Positions 38,224-50,864 are shown, counted from the stretch's first letter. The stretch is 63,078 nucleotides of DNA from Brevibacillus invocatus (GCF_003710915.1 NZ_RHHR01000033.1:1-63078); one strand, 5' to 3'. Translations and numbers: made by a program. The notes: a model not told the origin generated them from the letters alone.

Positions 38224-38369
38224 AGTCCCAAACGCGATACACGCGCAGCCGTTGTCTTGATGAGCGTGTTACCACAAGCAACAAACCCCTGAAATGGCAC
38301 CCCTGCGCATCGGTAGGGACTTGATACAACAATACTGTTTTTGTGAAATATGTACAGGAGGTGGCACAA
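38221..38369 (+). promoter_or_regulatory. structured leader between rpsJ and rplC
   Basis: A 146-base gap, the longest in the S10-spc part of the cluster. AAGTCCC (38223-38229, overlapping the rpsJ stop) can pair with GGGACTT (38316-38322), closing a ~100-base domain that contains ACACGC/GCGTGT (38239-38244 with 38264-38269). No T-run. It looks like a ribosomal-protein leader for rplC-rplD, but I do not recognise the family. Confidence 0.55.
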
Positions 38370-38999
38370 ATGACCAAAGGAATCTTAGGTAAAAAACTTG
38401 GAATGACTCAAGTTTTTGGTCCGAACGGAACAGCGATCGCTGTAACGGTCATCGAAGCTGGTTCTAACGTAGTTCTCCAAAAGAAAGATCTGGAGAATGA
38501 CGGTTACGAAGCAATTCAAATCGGCTTTGAAGATAAAAAAGAACAGCGCGCTAACAAGCCGGAAAAAGGCCATGCAGCGAAAGCTAACACTGCACCTAAG
38601 CGCTTCGTTCGCGAAATTCGCGGTGTGAACCTCGGAGACTTCGAGGTAGGTCAAGAGTTGAAAGCAGATATTTTCGCTGAGGGAGATATCGTAGACGTAG
38701 CTGGTGTAACCAAGGGTAAAGGATTCCAAGGATCGATCAAACGTCACAATCAATCCCGCGGTCCAATGGCTCACGGTTCGCGTTACCATCGCGGTCCAGG
38801 TTCCCTGGGTTCTGTCGATGCAGCTCGCGTATTCAAAGGCCAAACACTGCCAGGTCAAATGGGTGGCGACAATGTTACCATTCAAAACCTGGAAGTAGTA
38901 AAAGTCATCGCAGATCGCAATCTGATTCTCGTTAAAGGCTCCATACCAGGACCGAAAAACAGTTGCGTACTGGTTTCGACGGCAGTCAAGAAGAACTAG
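38370..38999 (+). CDS. rplC: 50S ribosomal protein L3
   Basis: A 209-residue protein whose central loop reaches the peptidyl-transferase centre ([20 protein letters not shown]). Starts [19 protein letters not shown] 38370 follows AGGAGGTGG; a longer in-frame start at 38343 lacks an RBS. The structured leader upstream suggests a control or processing point here. Confidence 0.97.
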   Translation: MTKGILGKKLGMTQVFGPNGTAIAVTVIEAGSNVVLQKKDLENDGYEAIQIGFEDKKEQRANKPEKGHAAKANTAPKRFVREIRGVNLGDFEVGQELKADIFAEGDIVDVAGVTKGKGFQGSIKRHNQSRGPMAHGSRYHRGPGSLGSVDAARVFKGQTLPGQMGGDNVTIQNLEVVKVIADRNLILVKGSIPGPKNSCVLVSTAVKKN

Positions 39000-39019
39000 T
39001 AAGGAAAGGAGGAACTGAC

Positions 39020-39643
39020 ATGCCGAAAGTAGCTCTTTATAACCAAACCGGTTCTCAAGTTGGCGAAATCGATCTGGCAGACAGCGTATTTGGGATTGAA
39101 CCTAACAGCGCAGTTCTGTACGATGCGATCGTGATGCAACAAGCGTCCCAACGCCAAGGTACACACGATGTAAAGAACCGTTCTGAAGTACGTGGTGGTG
39201 GCCGCAAGCCATGGCGCCAAAAAGGTACAGGTCGTGCACGCCAAGGTTCCATTCGCTCTCCGCAATGGAAAGGTGGCGGTGTTGTTTTCGGACCAACTCC
39301 GCGCAAATACGGTTACAAACTGAACCGTAAAGTTCGTCGTTTGGCTCTGAAATCTGCACTCTCGACAAAAGTTCAAAACAACGAATTGCTCGTTTTGGAT
39401 GCTCTGAACTTCACAGCTCCAAAAACAAAAGAAATGACAGCTGTTCTGAACAGCTTGAAAGCAGATCGCAAAGTACTGATCGTTACTTCCGAGTATGATC
39501 AAAACGTAGCGCTCTCTTCCCGTAACATCCCAGGTGCTAAGTTCGTAGATGCTGCAGGCATTAACGTTCTGGATCTGGTAGCGCATGATAAAGTAATCGT
39601 GACGAAAGACGCGGTTGCGAAAGTAGAGGAGGTGCTCGCCTAA
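39020..39643 (+). CDS. rplD: 50S ribosomal protein L4
   Basis: A 207-residue protein with the exit-tunnel loop ([19 protein letters not shown]) near the macrolide site; no change typical of macrolide resistance is evident. In E. coli L4 represses the S10 operon. Start ATG 39020 after AAAGGAGGA. Its TAA overlaps the ATG of rplW (TAATG), implying coupling. Confidence 0.97.
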   Translation: MPKVALYNQTGSQVGEIDLADSVFGIEPNSAVLYDAIVMQQASQRQGTHDVKNRSEVRGGGRKPWRQKGTGRARQGSIRSPQWKGGGVVFGPTPRKYGYKLNRKVRRLALKSALSTKVQNNELLVLDALNFTAPKTKEMTAVLNSLKADRKVLIVTSEYDQNVALSSRNIPGAKFVDAAGINVLDLVAHDKVIVTKDAVAKVEEVLA

Positions 39644-39933
39644 TGAAGAGCCTTCATGATGTCCTTAAGCGCCCTATCATTACGGAGCGCACCACTGACA
39701 TGATGGCAGAGAAGAAGTACGTTTTCGAAGTACCTCTTAAAGCCAACAAGACAGAAATCAAGCAAGTAGTTGAAAAGATTTTTGGCGTAAAGGTTGCTGC
39801 AGTGAACACTATCCGCGTACCTGCGAAACCAAAACGCTATGGAAAATACTCCGGTTATACTTCTGAGTGGAAGAAAGCGATCGTTAAGCTGACTGATGAC
39901 AGCAAAGACCTGACCTTCTACGAGGGCGTATAA
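39643..39933 (+). CDS. rplW: 50S ribosomal protein L23
   Basis: A 96-residue protein at the polypeptide exit, the docking site for trigger factor and SRP. Conserved [25 protein letters not shown] and [19 protein letters not shown] are present. RBS GAGGTG lies inside rplD; start and rplD stop overlap by one base. Confidence 0.97.
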   Translation: MKSLHDVLKRPIITERTTDMMAEKKYVFEVPLKANKTEIKQVVEKIFGVKVAAVNTIRVPAKPKRYGKYSGYTSEWKKAIVKLTDDSKDLTFYEGV

Positions 39934-39965
39934 TCTCGACGATTCCCGAAAAGGAGGGTATTAAC

Positions 39966-40796
39966 ATGGGTATTAAAAAGTTTAAACCGACTTCTCCTTC
40001 TCGTCGCCAAATGACTGTTTCTACTTTTGAGGAGATCACTACTTCAACTCCTGAGAAATCCTTGTTGGCGCCTCTGAGCAAAAAAGCTGGACGCAACAAC
40101 CAAGGTAGAATTACAGTACGTCATCAAGGTGGCGGGCATAAACGCAAATACCGCATCATCGACTTCAAACGCAATAAGGACGGTATCGTAGGTCGTGTAG
40201 CTACTATCGAATACGATCCAAACCGTTCCGCTAACATTGCTTTGATCAACTATGCTGACGGTGAAAAGCGTTATATCATCGCTCCACATAACTTGAAAGT
40301 GGGCGACGAGATTGTTTCCGGCGCAGATGCCGACATCAAAATCGGTAACGCACTGCCTCTGGAAAAAATCCCTGTAGGTACAACTATCCACAACATCGAG
40401 CTGAAACCAGGCAAAGGTGGCCAATTGGTTCGCGCTGCTGGTACTTCCGCTCAATTGCTGGGTCGTGACGGGGAGTTCGTAATCGTACGTCTTTCTTCCG
40501 GTGAAACACGCCGCATTCATAACGTATGCCGTGCAACCATCGGTCAAGTAGGAAACCAAGATCATGAGCTGCTGAACATCGGTAAAGCAGGACGTTCCCG
40601 CTGGCTGGGTAAGCGCCCAACTGTTCGCGGTAGCGTAATGAACCCTAACGATCACCCACACGGTGGTGGTGAAGGCCGCGCTCCAATCGGACGTAAAGCA
40701 CCTGTTACTCCTTGGGGTAAACCTACTTTGGGTCTCAAGACTCGCAAGAAAAAGAATAAATCCGATCAGTACATCATCCGCCGTCGCAAGAAATAA
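39966..40796 (+). CDS. rplB: 50S ribosomal protein L2
   Basis: A 276-residue primary rRNA-binding protein near the peptidyl-transferase centre. The conserved [13 protein letters not shown] with its essential histidine and the basic C-terminus ([20 protein letters not shown]) are present. RBS AAGGAGGG. Length matches the family (274-277). Confidence 0.98.
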   Translation: MGIKKFKPTSPSRRQMTVSTFEEITTSTPEKSLLAPLSKKAGRNNQGRITVRHQGGGHKRKYRIIDFKRNKDGIVGRVATIEYDPNRSANIALINYADGEKRYIIAPHNLKVGDEIVSGADADIKIGNALPLEKIPVGTTIHNIELKPGKGGQLVRAAGTSAQLLGRDGEFVIVRLSSGETRRIHNVCRATIGQVGNQDHELLNIGKAGRSRWLGKRPTVRGSVMNPNDHPHGGGEGRAPIGRKAPVTPWGKPTLGLKTRKKKNKSDQYIIRRRKK

Positions 40797-40845
40797 GGTA
40801 GGCTGATACAATAACCGAACGCCTTTGGCGAAGGGAGGTTCACTA

Positions 40846-41127
40846 ATGGGACGAAGCTTGAAAAAGGGTCCTTTCGTGGATGACCATTTGATGAAAAAAG
40901 TTGTCGAGCAGAATGAAAAGAACGAGAAACGCGTGATCAAAACCTGGTCTCGTCGATCCACCATCTTCCCTGATTTCGTAGGACACACGTTTGCAGTGTA
41001 CGATGGCCGCAAACACGTACCTGTATACGTTTCGGAAGACATGGTTGGCCATAAATTGGGTGAATTCGCACCAACTCGTACCTTCAAGGGTCACGTCGAC
41101 AACGACAAGAAGTCCAAGAAGCGCTAA
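40846..41127 (+). CDS. rpsS: 30S ribosomal protein S19
   Basis: A 93-residue head protein ([19 protein letters not shown] ... [16 protein letters not shown]). ATG 40846 follows AGGGAGGT by 6 bases; an in-frame start at 40825 precedes the RBS and is rejected. Forms a complex with S13 at the subunit bridge. Confidence 0.97.
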   Translation: MGRSLKKGPFVDDHLMKKVVEQNEKNEKRVIKTWSRRSTIFPDFVGHTFAVYDGRKHVPVYVSEDMVGHKLGEFAPTRTFKGHVDNDKKSKKR

Positions 41128-41156
41128 TTTTCTCTTGACAGAGAGGAGGTACAAAG

Positions 41157-41489
41157 ATGGAAGCAAAAGCAGTTGCTCGCAATATTCGCATCGCGTCTCG
41201 TAAAGTCCGCCTCGTGGTAGACTTGATCAGAGGCAAGCAAGTAGGTGAGGCTTTGGCGATCCTGAAACACACGCCTAAAGCAGCATCTCCTGTAGTAGAA
41301 AAACTCCTGAAGTCGGCTATTGCAAACGCTGAGCACAACTATGAGCTGGATCCAAACAGCCTGGTAGTGAGCAAAATCTTCGTAGACCAAGGTCCTACGC
41401 TGAAGCGTTTCCGTCCGCGCGCTAAGGGTCGCGCTAGCCGCATCCATAAACGCACGAGCCACATCACAGTGGTACTAAACGAGAAATAA
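41157..41489 (+). CDS. rplV: 50S ribosomal protein L22
   Basis: A 110-residue protein whose beta-hairpin ([19 protein letters not shown]) lines the exit tunnel near the macrolide site; the loop looks wild type. RBS GAGAGGAGGT. Confidence 0.97.
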   Translation: MEAKAVARNIRIASRKVRLVVDLIRGKQVGEALAILKHTPKAASPVVEKLLKSAIANAEHNYELDPNSLVVSKIFVDQGPTLKRFRPRAKGRASRIHKRTSHITVVLNEK

Positions 41490-41505
41490 GAAGGAGGGAT
41501 TACGT

Positions 41506-42168
41506 GTGGGTCAAAAGGTAAGCCCGGTAGGACTTCGGATCGGTGTCATTCGTGACTGGGAGTCCAAATGGTACGCTGACAAGGACTTCGCAACACTGTT
41601 GCACGAAGACCTGAAAATCCGCAAGTTTGTAAAAGGGCGTCTAAAAGATGCTGCAGTATCCACGATCGAAATCGAGCGCGCTGCAAATCGCGTGAACGTT
41701 ACGATTCACACCGCTAAGCCTGGTATGGTAATTGGTAAAGGTGGAGCAGAAGTAGAAGTTCTGCGTAAATCCTTGACTGAACTGACTGGCAAACGCGTTC
41801 ATATCAATATCAACGAAGTAAAACGTCCTGACCTGGATGCTACTCTGGTAGCTGAAAATATTGCTCGCCAATTAGAAAACCGCATTTCTTTCCGCCGTGC
41901 GCAAAAGCAATCGATCACTCGTACGCTGCGCTCTGGTGCAAAAGGTATCAAAACCTTGGTAAGCGGTCGTCTGGGCGGCGCTGACATCGCACGTTCTGAA
42001 GGATATAGCGAAGGTACTGTTCCGCTTCATACACTACGCGCTGATATCGACTACGGTACTGCTGAAGCACATACCACTTATGGTCGCATCGGTGTTAAAG
42101 TGTGGATCTATCGTGGAGAAGTCCTTCCAGCGAGAAAGAACGTCGCTACTGAGGAAGGAGGCAAGTAA
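41506..42168 (+). CDS. rpsC: 30S ribosomal protein S3
   Basis: A 220-residue protein at the mRNA entry channel. A KH domain with the GxxG-type loop ([18 protein letters not shown]) lies in the N-terminal half and the C-terminal domain has [20 protein letters not shown]. The start is GTG 41506 after AAGGAGGGA. Two bases separate it from rplP. Confidence 0.97.
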   Translation: MGQKVSPVGLRIGVIRDWESKWYADKDFATLLHEDLKIRKFVKGRLKDAAVSTIEIERAANRVNVTIHTAKPGMVIGKGGAEVEVLRKSLTELTGKRVHININEVKRPDLDATLVAENIARQLENRISFRRAQKQSITRTLRSGAKGIKTLVSGRLGGADIARSEGYSEGTVPLHTLRADIDYGTAEAHTTYGRIGVKVWIYRGEVLPARKNVATEEGGK

Positions 42169-42170
42169 TC

Positions 42171-42605
42171 ATGTTGACGCCAAAACGCGTGAAACACCGT
42201 AAACAACACCGCGGGAAAATGGCCGGTAACGCAAAAGGCGGTACCACTGTTGCGTTCGGTGAATACGGATTGCAAGCAGTAGAACCATCTTGGGTAACCA
42301 ACCGTCAAATCGAGGCTGCCCGTATCGCGATGACACGTTATATCAAACGTGGCGGTAAAGTATGGATTAAAATCTTCCCTGATAAACCAGTAACACAAAA
42401 ACCGCTCGAAGTACGGATGGGTTCCGGTAAAGGTTCTCCTGAGAAATGGGTAGCGGTAGTGAAACCAGGCAAGATCATGTTTGAACTTGCTGGCGTACCT
42501 GAAGAAGTCGCTCGCGAAGCAATGCGCTTGGCAATGCACAAACTGCCAATCAAGTGCAAGTTCGTGAAGCGTGAAGAAGTGGGTGGTGACGCACATGAAG
42601 GCTAA
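42171..42605 (+). CDS. rplP: 50S ribosomal protein L16
   Basis: A 144-residue protein that contacts the A-site tRNA. Conserved [17 protein letters not shown] and [19 protein letters not shown] are present. RBS GAGGAAGGAGG lies in the end of rpsC. Overlaps rpmC by 11 bases. Confidence 0.97.
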   Translation: MLTPKRVKHRKQHRGKMAGNAKGGTTVAFGEYGLQAVEPSWVTNRQIEAARIAMTRYIKRGGKVWIKIFPDKPVTQKPLEVRMGSGKGSPEKWVAVVKPGKIMFELAGVPEEVAREAMRLAMHKLPIKCKFVKREEVGGDAHEG

Positions 42606-42792
42606 TGAGTACCGTAATTTGACCACTGCCGAGCTCGAACAAAACGTTGTTTCTTTGAAAGAAGAGTTGTTCAACCTTCGTTTCCAGTTGGCTACAGGTC
42701 AACTCGAAACCACATCTCGCATCAAACAAGTACGCAAGGATATTGCTCGTGCGAAAACCATCCTGCGTCAGAGAGAATTGGGAATCGGTTAA
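42595..42792 (+). CDS. rpmC: 50S ribosomal protein L29
   Basis: A 65-residue helical-hairpin protein near the tunnel exit. ATG 42595 ([18 protein letters not shown]) matches the family; its RBS GTGGGTGG is within rplP, indicating coupled translation. A longer reading from 42571 is rejected. Confidence 0.96.
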   Translation: MKANEYRNLTTAELEQNVVSLKEELFNLRFQLATGQLETTSRIKQVRKDIARAKTILRQRELGIG

Positions 42793-42814
42793 TTTAAGGA
42801 AGGAGGTTTGAACG

Positions 42815-43081
42815 ATGACCGCAGATCGCAATATGCGTCGAACCGTTGTAGGTCGCGTCGTTTCCGACAAAATGGATAAAACCATCGTGGTTCTTGTTGA
42901 AACTTACAAGAAACATACTTTGTACGGCAAACGTGTGAAATACTCCAAAAAGTTCAAGGCTCACGACGAGAACAATACGGCAAAAGTGGGCGACATCGTG
43001 GAAATCATGGAAACTCGTCCATTGTCCAAAGACAAGCGTTTCCGCTTGGTACGTATCGTCGAAGAGGCAGTAATCGTATAA
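42815..43081 (+). CDS. rpsQ: 30S ribosomal protein S17
   Basis: An 88-residue primary-binding OB-fold protein ([20 protein letters not shown] ... [16 protein letters not shown]). RBS AAGGAGGT. Sits between rpmC and rplN as in all Bacillales. Confidence 0.97.
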   Translation: MTADRNMRRTVVGRVVSDKMDKTIVVLVETYKKHTLYGKRVKYSKKFKAHDENNTAKVGDIVEIMETRPLSKDKRFRLVRIVEEAVIV

Positions 43082-43122
43082 GTTAGATTTTCGGATATCA
43101 ATTCCGAAAGGAGGAACAGTAA

Positions 43123-43491
43123 ATGATCCAAACTCAGACGAGATTGGCTGTTGCTGACAACTCCGGTGCAAAGGAACTCATGTGCATCAAGGTTCTGGGT
43201 GGTTCCGGTCGCAAAACGGCGAACATCGGTGATGTTATTGTATGCTCCGTTAAATCCGCTACACCCGGCGGCGTTGTCAAGAAAGGTCAAGTAGTTAAAG
43301 CGGTTGTAGTACGTACAGTGAGCGGCGTTCGCCGTACAGACGGTTCTTACATTCGTTTTGATGAAAACGCAGCAGTTGTCATCAAAGAAGATCAATCCCC
43401 TCGTGGTACTCGTATCTTTGGACCTGTGGCTCGTGAGCTCCGCGACAAGGATTTCATGAAGATCATCTCTTTGGCTCCAGAGGTTATCTAA
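43123..43491 (+). CDS. rplN: 50S ribosomal protein L14
   Basis: A 122-residue protein at the subunit interface ([20 protein letters not shown] ... [20 protein letters not shown]). RBS AAGGAGGA. First gene of the spc-like block. Confidence 0.98.
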   Translation: MIQTQTRLAVADNSGAKELMCIKVLGGSGRKTANIGDVIVCSVKSATPGGVVKKGQVVKAVVVRTVSGVRRTDGSYIRFDENAAVVIKEDQSPRGTRIFGPVARELRDKDFMKIISLAPEVI

Positions 43492-43540
43492 TTGAAGCTT
43501 AATAGTTCGGTAGTTTGTTCGATAGGAGGTGCACCAAGCG

Positions 43541-43855
43541 ATGCACGTTAAAAAAGGCGACACTGTTATCGTAAATGCGGGCAAGGACAAAGGGAAAAAA
43601 GGTCGCGTTCTCGCTGCCTATCCTAAAAAAGATCGCGTTCTGGTTGAAGGTATCAACCTCGTGAAAAAACACAGCCGTCCGTCTCAAGCCAATCCGCAAG
43701 GCGGCATTGTTACCCAAGAAGCACCGATTCACGTTTCCAACGTAGCTTTGATCGATCCGAAGTCCGGAACTGCAACTCGCATCGGTTACAAAGTGTTGGA
43801 TAACGGTAAAAAAGTTCGGTATGCGAAAAAATCTGGCGAAGTAATCGACAAGTAG
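43541..43855 (+). CDS. rplX: 50S ribosomal protein L24
   Basis: A 104-residue KOW-domain assembly initiator ([20 protein letters not shown]). ATG 43541 follows AGGAGGT by 10 bases; an in-frame GTG at 43529 overlaps the RBS. Confidence 0.96.
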   Translation: MHVKKGDTVIVNAGKDKGKKGRVLAAYPKKDRVLVEGINLVKKHSRPSQANPQGGIVTQEAPIHVSNVALIDPKSGTATRIGYKVLDNGKKVRYAKKSGEVIDK

Positions 43856-43881
43856 TCAGGTCGGAAAGGAGGACGTTCTAG

Positions 43882-44424
43882 ATGGCAGTAAGACTGAAAG
43901 AAAAGTATTCGAATGAAATCGTGCCTAGCTTGATGAGCAAGTTCAATTACACTTCCATCATGCAAGTGCCGAAAGTAGAAAAGATCATCATCAACATGGG
44001 TGTTGGCGAAGCTGTTGCTAACGCTAAAGCCTTGGATACTGCGGTTGAAGACCTGCAAATTATCGCTGGTCAAAAGCCTGTAGTAACTCGCGCGAAGAAA
44101 TCCATCGCGGGTTTCAAATTGCGTGAAGGTATGCCGATCGGTGCGAAGGTTACTCTGCGCGGCGAGCGTATGTACCACTTCCTCGACAAGTTGATGAATG
44201 TATCTCTTCCACGTGTACGTGACTTCCGCGGAATTTCTTCCAAAGCGTTTGATGGTCGCGGTAACTACACACTCGGTCTGAAGGAACAACTGATCTTCCC
44301 TGAGATCGAGTACGATAAAATTGACAAAGTGCGCGGTATGGACATCGTTATCGTTACTTCCGCGAAAACGGATGAGGAAGCTCGTGAGCTTTTGACTCAA
44401 ATGGGTATGCCATTCCGTAAATAA
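43882..44424 (+). CDS. rplE: 50S ribosomal protein L5
   Basis: A 180-residue 5S-rRNA-binding protein. Conserved segments [38 protein letters not shown] and [19 protein letters not shown] C-terminus are present. RBS AAAGGAGGA. Confidence 0.97.
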   Translation: MAVRLKEKYSNEIVPSLMSKFNYTSIMQVPKVEKIIINMGVGEAVANAKALDTAVEDLQIIAGQKPVVTRAKKSIAGFKLREGMPIGAKVTLRGERMYHFLDKLMNVSLPRVRDFRGISSKAFDGRGNYTLGLKEQLIFPEIEYDKIDKVRGMDIVIVTSAKTDEEARELLTQMGMPFRK

Positions 44425-44448
44425 ACCCACTCGTAAGGAGGGAAGAAT

Positions 44449-44634
44449 GTGGCAAAGAAATCAATGATCATCAAGCAACAGCGTCAGCCGAAGTTTGCTG
44501 TTCGCGCGTACACTCGTTGCGAGCGTTGCGGACGTCCTCACTCCGTATTGCGCAAATTCAAACTCTGCCGTATTTGCTTCCGTGAACTTGCTTATAAAGG
44601 TCAAATTCCAGGCGTGAAAAAAGCAAGCTGGTAA
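44449..44634 (+). CDS. rpsZ: 30S ribosomal protein S14, zinc type
   Basis: A 61-residue short S14. The zinc site is complete: CERCG then CRICF, two CxxC pairs. Start GTG 44449 after AAGGAGGGA. The zinc-independent long paralogue is not in this window. Confidence 0.97.
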   Translation: MAKKSMIIKQQRQPKFAVRAYTRCERCGRPHSVLRKFKLCRICFRELAYKGQIPGVKKASW

Positions 44635-44661
44635 TTTGAAACGGGAAGGAGGTTTTCTCTC

Positions 44662-45060
44662 ATGGTTATGACTGATCCAATTGCAGATATGTTGACACGC
44701 ATTCGCAACGCCAACATGGTTCGCCACGAGAAAGTGGAGATCCCGGCGTCCCAAATCAAGAAGGAAATCGCGCGCATTCTGAAAGAAGAAGGCTTTATCC
44801 GCGATGCTGAGTTTGTTGAAGACAACAAACAAGGGATTATCCGTGTATTCTTGAAATATGGCCAAAACAACGAACGCGTTATTACAGGTCTGAAACGCAT
44901 CTCCAAGCCTGGTCTTCGTGTGTACGCTAAGAACACTGAAGTGCCTAAGGTTTTGGGTGGACTGGGTTGCGCGATCATCTCTACATCCACTGGTGTTATG
45001 ACTGACAAACAAGCTCGTCAGGCACACGTTGGTGGAGAAGTTCTTGCATACGTTTGGTAA
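44662..45060 (+). CDS. rpsH: 30S ribosomal protein S8
   Basis: A 132-residue 16S-binding protein ([20 protein letters not shown] ... [14 protein letters not shown]). In E. coli S8 represses the spc operon by binding its mRNA; no obvious mimic was identified here. RBS AAGGAGGT. Confidence 0.98.
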   Translation: MVMTDPIADMLTRIRNANMVRHEKVEIPASQIKKEIARILKEEGFIRDAEFVEDNKQGIIRVFLKYGQNNERVITGLKRISKPGLRVYAKNTEVPKVLGGLGCAIISTSTGVMTDKQARQAHVGGEVLAYVW

Positions 45061-45094
45061 TTCATAGATTGTAAAAGCACAGGAGGTGCACCAC

Positions 45095-45631
45095 ATGTCT
45101 CGTGTCGGTAGAAAACCGATCGTGGTACCTGCAGGCGTTACCCTCACTCTGAACGGAACTGAGCTGACGGTAAAGGGCCCTAAGGGTCAACTCGTTCGTA
45201 GCTTTCACCCAGATATCAAAATCAACATCGCTGAGAATGAAGTAGTTATTGAGCGCCCTAGCGACAACAAACTTCACCGTTCCCTGCACGGTACAACTCG
45301 TGCACTCGTTGCCAACATGGTAACAGGTGTATCGGAAGGCTTTACTCGTACTTTGGAACTGGTCGGTGTAGGTTACCGTGCTGCAAAAAGCGGCAGCGGA
45401 GTTACACTTTCTCTCGGTTTCTCTCACCCAGTGGAAATCACACCTGAAGCTGGTATTGAAATCGATGTACCGAACCAAACCACTTTGGTGGTTAAAGGGA
45501 TCAGCAAAGAGCGCGTAGGACAAATCGCTGCTGAAATCCGCGCACATCGCAAACCTGAGCCTTACAAAGGTAAAGGTATCAAGTACAGCGATGAAGTGGT
45601 TCGTCGTAAAGAAGGTAAAAAAGGTAAGTAA
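45095..45631 (+). CDS. rplF: 50S ribosomal protein L6
   Basis: A 178-residue two-domain protein near the factor-binding site ([15 protein letters not shown] ... [20 protein letters not shown]). ATG 45095 follows AGGAGGTG; an in-frame GTG at 45086 overlaps the RBS. Confidence 0.97.
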   Translation: MSRVGRKPIVVPAGVTLTLNGTELTVKGPKGQLVRSFHPDIKINIAENEVVIERPSDNKLHRSLHGTTRALVANMVTGVSEGFTRTLELVGVGYRAAKSGSGVTLSLGFSHPVEITPEAGIEIDVPNQTTLVVKGISKERVGQIAAEIRAHRKPEPYKGKGIKYSDEVVRRKEGKKGK

Positions 45632-45664
45632 GCTTCGTAGTTTCATGAGAAAGGAGGCCGCTTA

Positions 45665-46027
45665 ATGTTTACGAAAGCTGATAAAAACAAAGCTCGGAAA
45701 AAACGTCACCTGCGAATTCGCAGACGCGTGATTGGTTCTACCATCCGCCCTCGTCTGAACGTATTCCGTTCTTCTAAACACATCTATGCTCAACTGATTG
45801 ACGATGCAACTGGTGTAACTTTGGCATCTGCATCTTCTTTGGATAAAGAGCTTGGCCTGAAAAACGGGGCTAATGTGGAAGCTGCTACGGCTGTTGGCAC
45901 ACTGATCGCTAAGCGTGCACAAGAAAAAGGTGCGACTGAAGTGATTTTTGACCGTGGTGGTTACATCTATCATGGACGTATTAAAGCACTGGCAGAAGCA
46001 GCTCGTGAAGCTGGTCTGCAATTCTAA
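45665..46027 (+). CDS. rplR: 50S ribosomal protein L18
   Basis: A 120-residue 5S-rRNA-binding protein with a basic N-terminus ([15 protein letters not shown]) and the family end [28 protein letters not shown]. Confidence 0.97.
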   Translation: MFTKADKNKARKKRHLRIRRRVIGSTIRPRLNVFRSSKHIYAQLIDDATGVTLASASSLDKELGLKNGANVEAATAVGTLIAKRAQEKGATEVIFDRGGYIYHGRIKALAEAAREAGLQF

Positions 46028-46045
46028 CAACAAGGAGGGTAAGGA

Positions 46046-46543
46046 ATGCGTATCGACCCTAGCAAATTAGAGCTCGAAGAAAAAGTAGTCGCCGTTAACC
46101 GCGTAGCTAAGACGGTTAAAGGTGGACGTCGCATGAGCTTCAGCGCCCTGGTTGTTGTGGGTGACCGTAACGGCCACGTAGGTGCCGGTATGGGTAAAGC
46201 TCAAGAAGTACCAGACGCCATTCGCAAAGCGATTGACGACGCTAAGAAAAAATTGATCCGCGTACCGATGAGAGGAACGACTGTACCACATCAAGTCCTC
46301 TGCCAATTCGGCGCTGGTAAAGTACTCCTGAAACCTGCAGCACCAGGTACTGGTGTAATCGCAGGTGGTCCTGTTCGTGCCGTTCTCGAACTGGCAGGTG
46401 TAGGTGATATCCTGAGTAAGTCTCTTGGTTCCAACAATCCTATCAACATGGTCAACGCTACGCTGGAAGGTCTCGGCCGTCTCAAAACAGCGGAAGATGT
46501 CGCGAAATTGCGCGGTAAGACTGTTGACGAGTTGTTGGGTTAA
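46046..46543 (+). CDS. rpsE: 30S ribosomal protein S5
   Basis: A 165-residue protein for decoding accuracy. The N-terminal loop at the spectinomycin site ([18 protein letters not shown]) looks wild type, and [19 protein letters not shown] is conserved. RBS AAGGAGGG. Confidence 0.98.
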   Translation: MRIDPSKLELEEKVVAVNRVAKTVKGGRRMSFSALVVVGDRNGHVGAGMGKAQEVPDAIRKAIDDAKKKLIRVPMRGTTVPHQVLCQFGAGKVLLKPAAPGTGVIAGGPVRAVLELAGVGDILSKSLGSNNPINMVNATLEGLGRLKTAEDVAKLRGKTVDELLG

Positions 46544-46559
46544 TAAGGAGGGAATGAAC

Positions 46560-46745
46560 ATGGCAAAATTGCAAATCACCCTCAAACGCAGCCTGATCGG
46601 TCGTACTGTCGATCAAAAAGATACGGTAAAAGCACTGGGTCTTCGCAAAATCAATTCGTCCGTGGTGAAAGAAGATAACGCTGCGATCCGCGGTATGGTT
46701 TTCAAAGTGAAGCACTTGGTTGAAGTGAAAGAAGTAGAAGCGTAA
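46560..46745 (+). CDS. rpmD: 50S ribosomal protein L30
   Basis: A 61-residue protein ([20 protein letters not shown]). ATG 46560 follows AAGGAGGGA. Not every phylum has L30; its place between rpsE and rplO is standard. Confidence 0.97.
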   Translation: MAKLQITLKRSLIGRTVDQKDTVKALGLRKINSSVVKEDNAAIRGMVFKVKHLVEVKEVEA

Positions 46746-46777
46746 AAAGCATTTCAATCAGTTAGGAGGTGCAACGT

Positions 46778-47218
46778 ATGAAATTGCACGAACTGCAACC
46801 TGCAGAAGGTTCTCGTCACACTCGCAAACGCATCGGTCGCGGTATTGGTAGCGGTACTGGTAAAACTGCTGGTAAAGGTCGCAAAGGTCAAAATGCTCGT
46901 TCCGGTGGCGGAGTTCGCCTTGGCTTCGAGGGTGGTCAAAATCCTTTGTTCCGTCGTCTGCCTAAGCGCGGTTTCACGAACATCAGTCGTAAAGAGTTCG
47001 CTATCGTGAGCTTGGATGCACTGAACCGTTTCGAGGAAGGCACTGTGGTAACACCTGAGTTGCTCTTGGCAACTGGCGTAATCAGCTCCCTCCGCGATGG
47101 TGTGAAAGTCCTTGCTAATGGCGAACTGACAGTGAAGCTTACAGTTAAAGCTCACAAGTTCTCCGGTGCAGCTGCTGAGAAGATCGCTCAAGTCGGTGGA
47201 ACAACCGAGGTGATCTAA
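46778..47218 (+). CDS. rplO: 50S ribosomal protein L15
   Basis: A 146-residue late-assembly protein with a long Gly/Arg/Lys-rich N-terminal extension ([20 protein letters not shown]). ATG 46778 follows AGGAGGTG. Its TAA overlaps the secY ATG (TAATG). Confidence 0.97.
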   Translation: MKLHELQPAEGSRHTRKRIGRGIGSGTGKTAGKGRKGQNARSGGGVRLGFEGGQNPLFRRLPKRGFTNISRKEFAIVSLDALNRFEEGTVVTPELLLATGVISSLRDGVKVLANGELTVKLTVKAHKFSGAAAEKIAQVGGTTEVI

Positions 47219-48513
47219 TGTTAGCGTCATTCACTAACATTTTTAAGATAGGCGACCTTCGTCGTAAGATCTTGTTTACTCTTATGATGCTGGTTGTCTT
47301 CCGGATTGGGACATTTGTTCCTGTTCCTAACGTAAACGTCGAGTTGTTTCAGCAGAACACAAACCAGCTGTTGGGATTGTTGAACACCTTCTCGGGTGGA
47401 GCACTGCAAAACTTCTCGATTTTTGCAATGGGGATCATGCCTTACATTACAGCATCCATTATCATGCAGCTTCTCTCCATGGACGTTGTGCCCAAGCTGA
47501 CGCAATGGGCGCGTGAGGGTGAAGTTGGCCGTCGCAAAATCGCTACGGTAACTCGCTACTTCACGATTGTTCTTGGTTTGATTCAGTCGGTCGGGATGAC
47601 AATTGGTTTCAACAATATGGCGCCTGGATTGCTCAATGATACATCGATTGGCAGTTATGCACTTATTGCGTTGACATTGACGGCTGGTACAGCTTTTATG
47701 ATGTGGATGGGGGAACAGATTACGGAGAAGGGTATCGGGAACGGGATTTCGATCCTGATCGTTGCGGGTATCGTCGCGAACATTCCTAACGGGATTGGCA
47801 CGATTTACGCTACGCAATTCGCTGATCCATCCCAAAATCTTTTCTTCAGTATCGTAAAGGTAGTGATCATCCTTTTGGTGATCCTCGCCATTGTTGTCGG
47901 GGTTATCTTTATGCAGCAAGGTGTGCGTAAGATTCCTGTGCAATACGCCAAGCGCGTTGTTGGACGCAAAATGTATGGTGGTCAATCCACGCATATTCCT
48001 TTGAAGGTCAACTCTGCAGGTGTAATTCCAGTTATCTTCGCGGTCTCGCTCGTGATGTTCCCATCGACGATTGCGCAGTTCTGGGTTGATGCTTCCGGTA
48101 CTGGCTTTGCCAACTGGATCTATCAAAACTTCCAGGTAAATGCTCCAATCGGAATGGCACTTTACGCTATCTTGATCATTGGTTTCACTTATTTCTACAC
48201 CTTTGTACAGATCAATCCTGTGCAAATGGCGGAGAATATGAGGAAAAATGGCGGTTACATTCCTGGTATCCGACCTGGTAAAAACACCGAGGTGTACATT
48301 TCACGTACGTTGAACCGTCTGACACTGGCTGGCGCTATGTTCTTGATGGTAATCTCCATCTTGCCGTTCTTCTTCAGTTCGCTGGCCGATTTACCACAGT
48401 CGATTTTCATCGGTGGTACTTCACTCTTGATCGTCATCGGGGTTTCTCTTGATACGATGAAGCAGATTGAAAGCCAGTTGATCAAGCGCCACTATCAAGG
48501 GTTCATCAAGTAG
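47218..48513 (+). CDS. secY: SecY, protein-conducting channel
   Basis: A 431-residue membrane protein with ten predicted helices; the plug and pore ring lie in the first half (FSGGALQNFSIFAMGIMPYI) and the cytosolic loops with conserved RKIPVQYAKRVVGR and ENMRKNGGYIPGIRPG in the second. Works with SecE and the SecA motor. Start and rplO stop overlap by one base, coupling membrane export to ribosomal-protein synthesis. Confidence 0.98.
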   Translation: MLASFTNIFKIGDLRRKILFTLMMLVVFRIGTFVPVPNVNVELFQQNTNQLLGLLNTFSGGALQNFSIFAMGIMPYITASIIMQLLSMDVVPKLTQWAREGEVGRRKIATVTRYFTIVLGLIQSVGMTIGFNNMAPGLLNDTSIGSYALIALTLTAGTAFMMWMGEQITEKGIGNGISILIVAGIVANIPNGIGTIYATQFADPSQNLFFSIVKVVIILLVILAIVVGVIFMQQGVRKIPVQYAKRVVGRKMYGGQSTHIPLKVNSAGVIPVIFAVSLVMFPSTIAQFWVDASGTGFANWIYQNFQVNAPIGMALYAILIIGFTYFYTFVQINPVQMAENMRKNGGYIPGIRPGKNTEVYISRTLNRLTLAGAMFLMVISILPFFFSSLADLPQSIFIGGTSLLIVIGVSLDTMKQIESQLIKRHYQGFIK

Positions 48514-48545
48514 TACCTTGGTATTTTTCGGAAAAGCCTCTGTAA

Positions 48546-49220
<675 letters not shown>

Positions 49221-49226
49221 TTGCGA

Positions 49227-49973
<747 letters not shown>

Positions 49974-50091
49974 ACGAGAGTTTCGGTTTTCTCCCGAAAT
50001 TGTCGTCCAACGTGTCGACGATAAGTTCGTTGTGTGATCATTTCGCAAAACTCATGGTCCGACTGAAGAGCAGAAGAAAGGAGAGTTTACT
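49974..50091 (+). other. map-infA gap with two hairpins, no KOW gene
   Basis: Contains TTTCGG/CCGAAA and TCGTC/GACGA stems (both between 49981 and 50024). In B. subtilis, as I recall, a small KOW-domain gene lies here; none can be read in this gap. Confidence 0.5.
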
Positions 50092-50310
50092 ATGGCAAAA
50101 GACGATGTTATTGAGGTGGAAGGAACGGTTATTGAGCCTTTGCCCAACGCAATGTTTCGGGTAGAATTAGAGAATGGACACAAGATCCTCGCTCACGTCT
50201 CTGGTAAGATTCGCATGCACTTTATTCGCATTCTACCTGGGGATAAAGTTACTGTTGAACTGTCGCCGTACGACTTGACCCGCGGACGTATTACGTACCG
50301 TTATAAATAA
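50092..50310 (+). CDS. infA: Translation initiation factor IF-1
   Basis: A 72-residue OB-fold protein that occupies the A site during initiation ([20 protein letters not shown] ... RITYRYK). RBS AAAGGAGAG. Starts the alpha-operon part of the cluster. Confidence 0.98.
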   Translation: MAKDDVIEVEGTVIEPLPNAMFRVELENGHKILAHVSGKIRMHFIRILPGDKVTVELSPYDLTRGRITYRYK

Positions 50311-50326
50311 GAGGTTAAACCCCTAG

Positions 50327-50458
<132 letters not shown>

Positions 50459-50479
50459 ACAAGGAGGTGCTTTTTACAC

Positions 50480-50848
50480 ATGGCACGTATTGCAGGCGTT
50501 GACTTGCCCCGCGAAAAACGCGTGGAAGTTGCTCTTACCTACATCTTTGGTATTGGCCGCCCCACGTCCCAAAAAATTCTGTCCGCCACTGGCGTAGATG
50601 TGAACACTCGTGTTCGCGATCTGACAGAAGATGAAGTTGCTAAACTGCGTGAGTACATCGACAAAACCGTGAAGGTGGAAGGCGATCTCCGTCGTGAGAT
50701 CTCCCTGAACATCAAACGTCTGATGGAAATCGGTTGCTTCCGTGGTATCCGTCACCGTCGTGGACTGCCAGTTCGCGGCCAACGTTCCAAAACCAATGCT
50801 CGTACGCGTAAAGGTCCACGCCGTACAGTAGCGAACAAGAAGAAGTAA
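50480..50848 (+). CDS. rpsM: 30S ribosomal protein S13
   Basis: A 122-residue head protein that bridges to the 50S and contacts tRNA ([20 protein letters not shown] ... [20 protein letters not shown]). RBS AAGGAGGTG. Confidence 0.98.
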   Translation: MARIAGVDLPREKRVEVALTYIFGIGRPTSQKILSATGVDVNTRVRDLTEDEVAKLREYIDKTVKVEGDLRREISLNIKRLMEIGCFRGIRHRRGLPVRGQRSKTNARTRKGPRRTVANKKK

Positions 50849-50864
50849 AGGAGGGTAATCTGAC

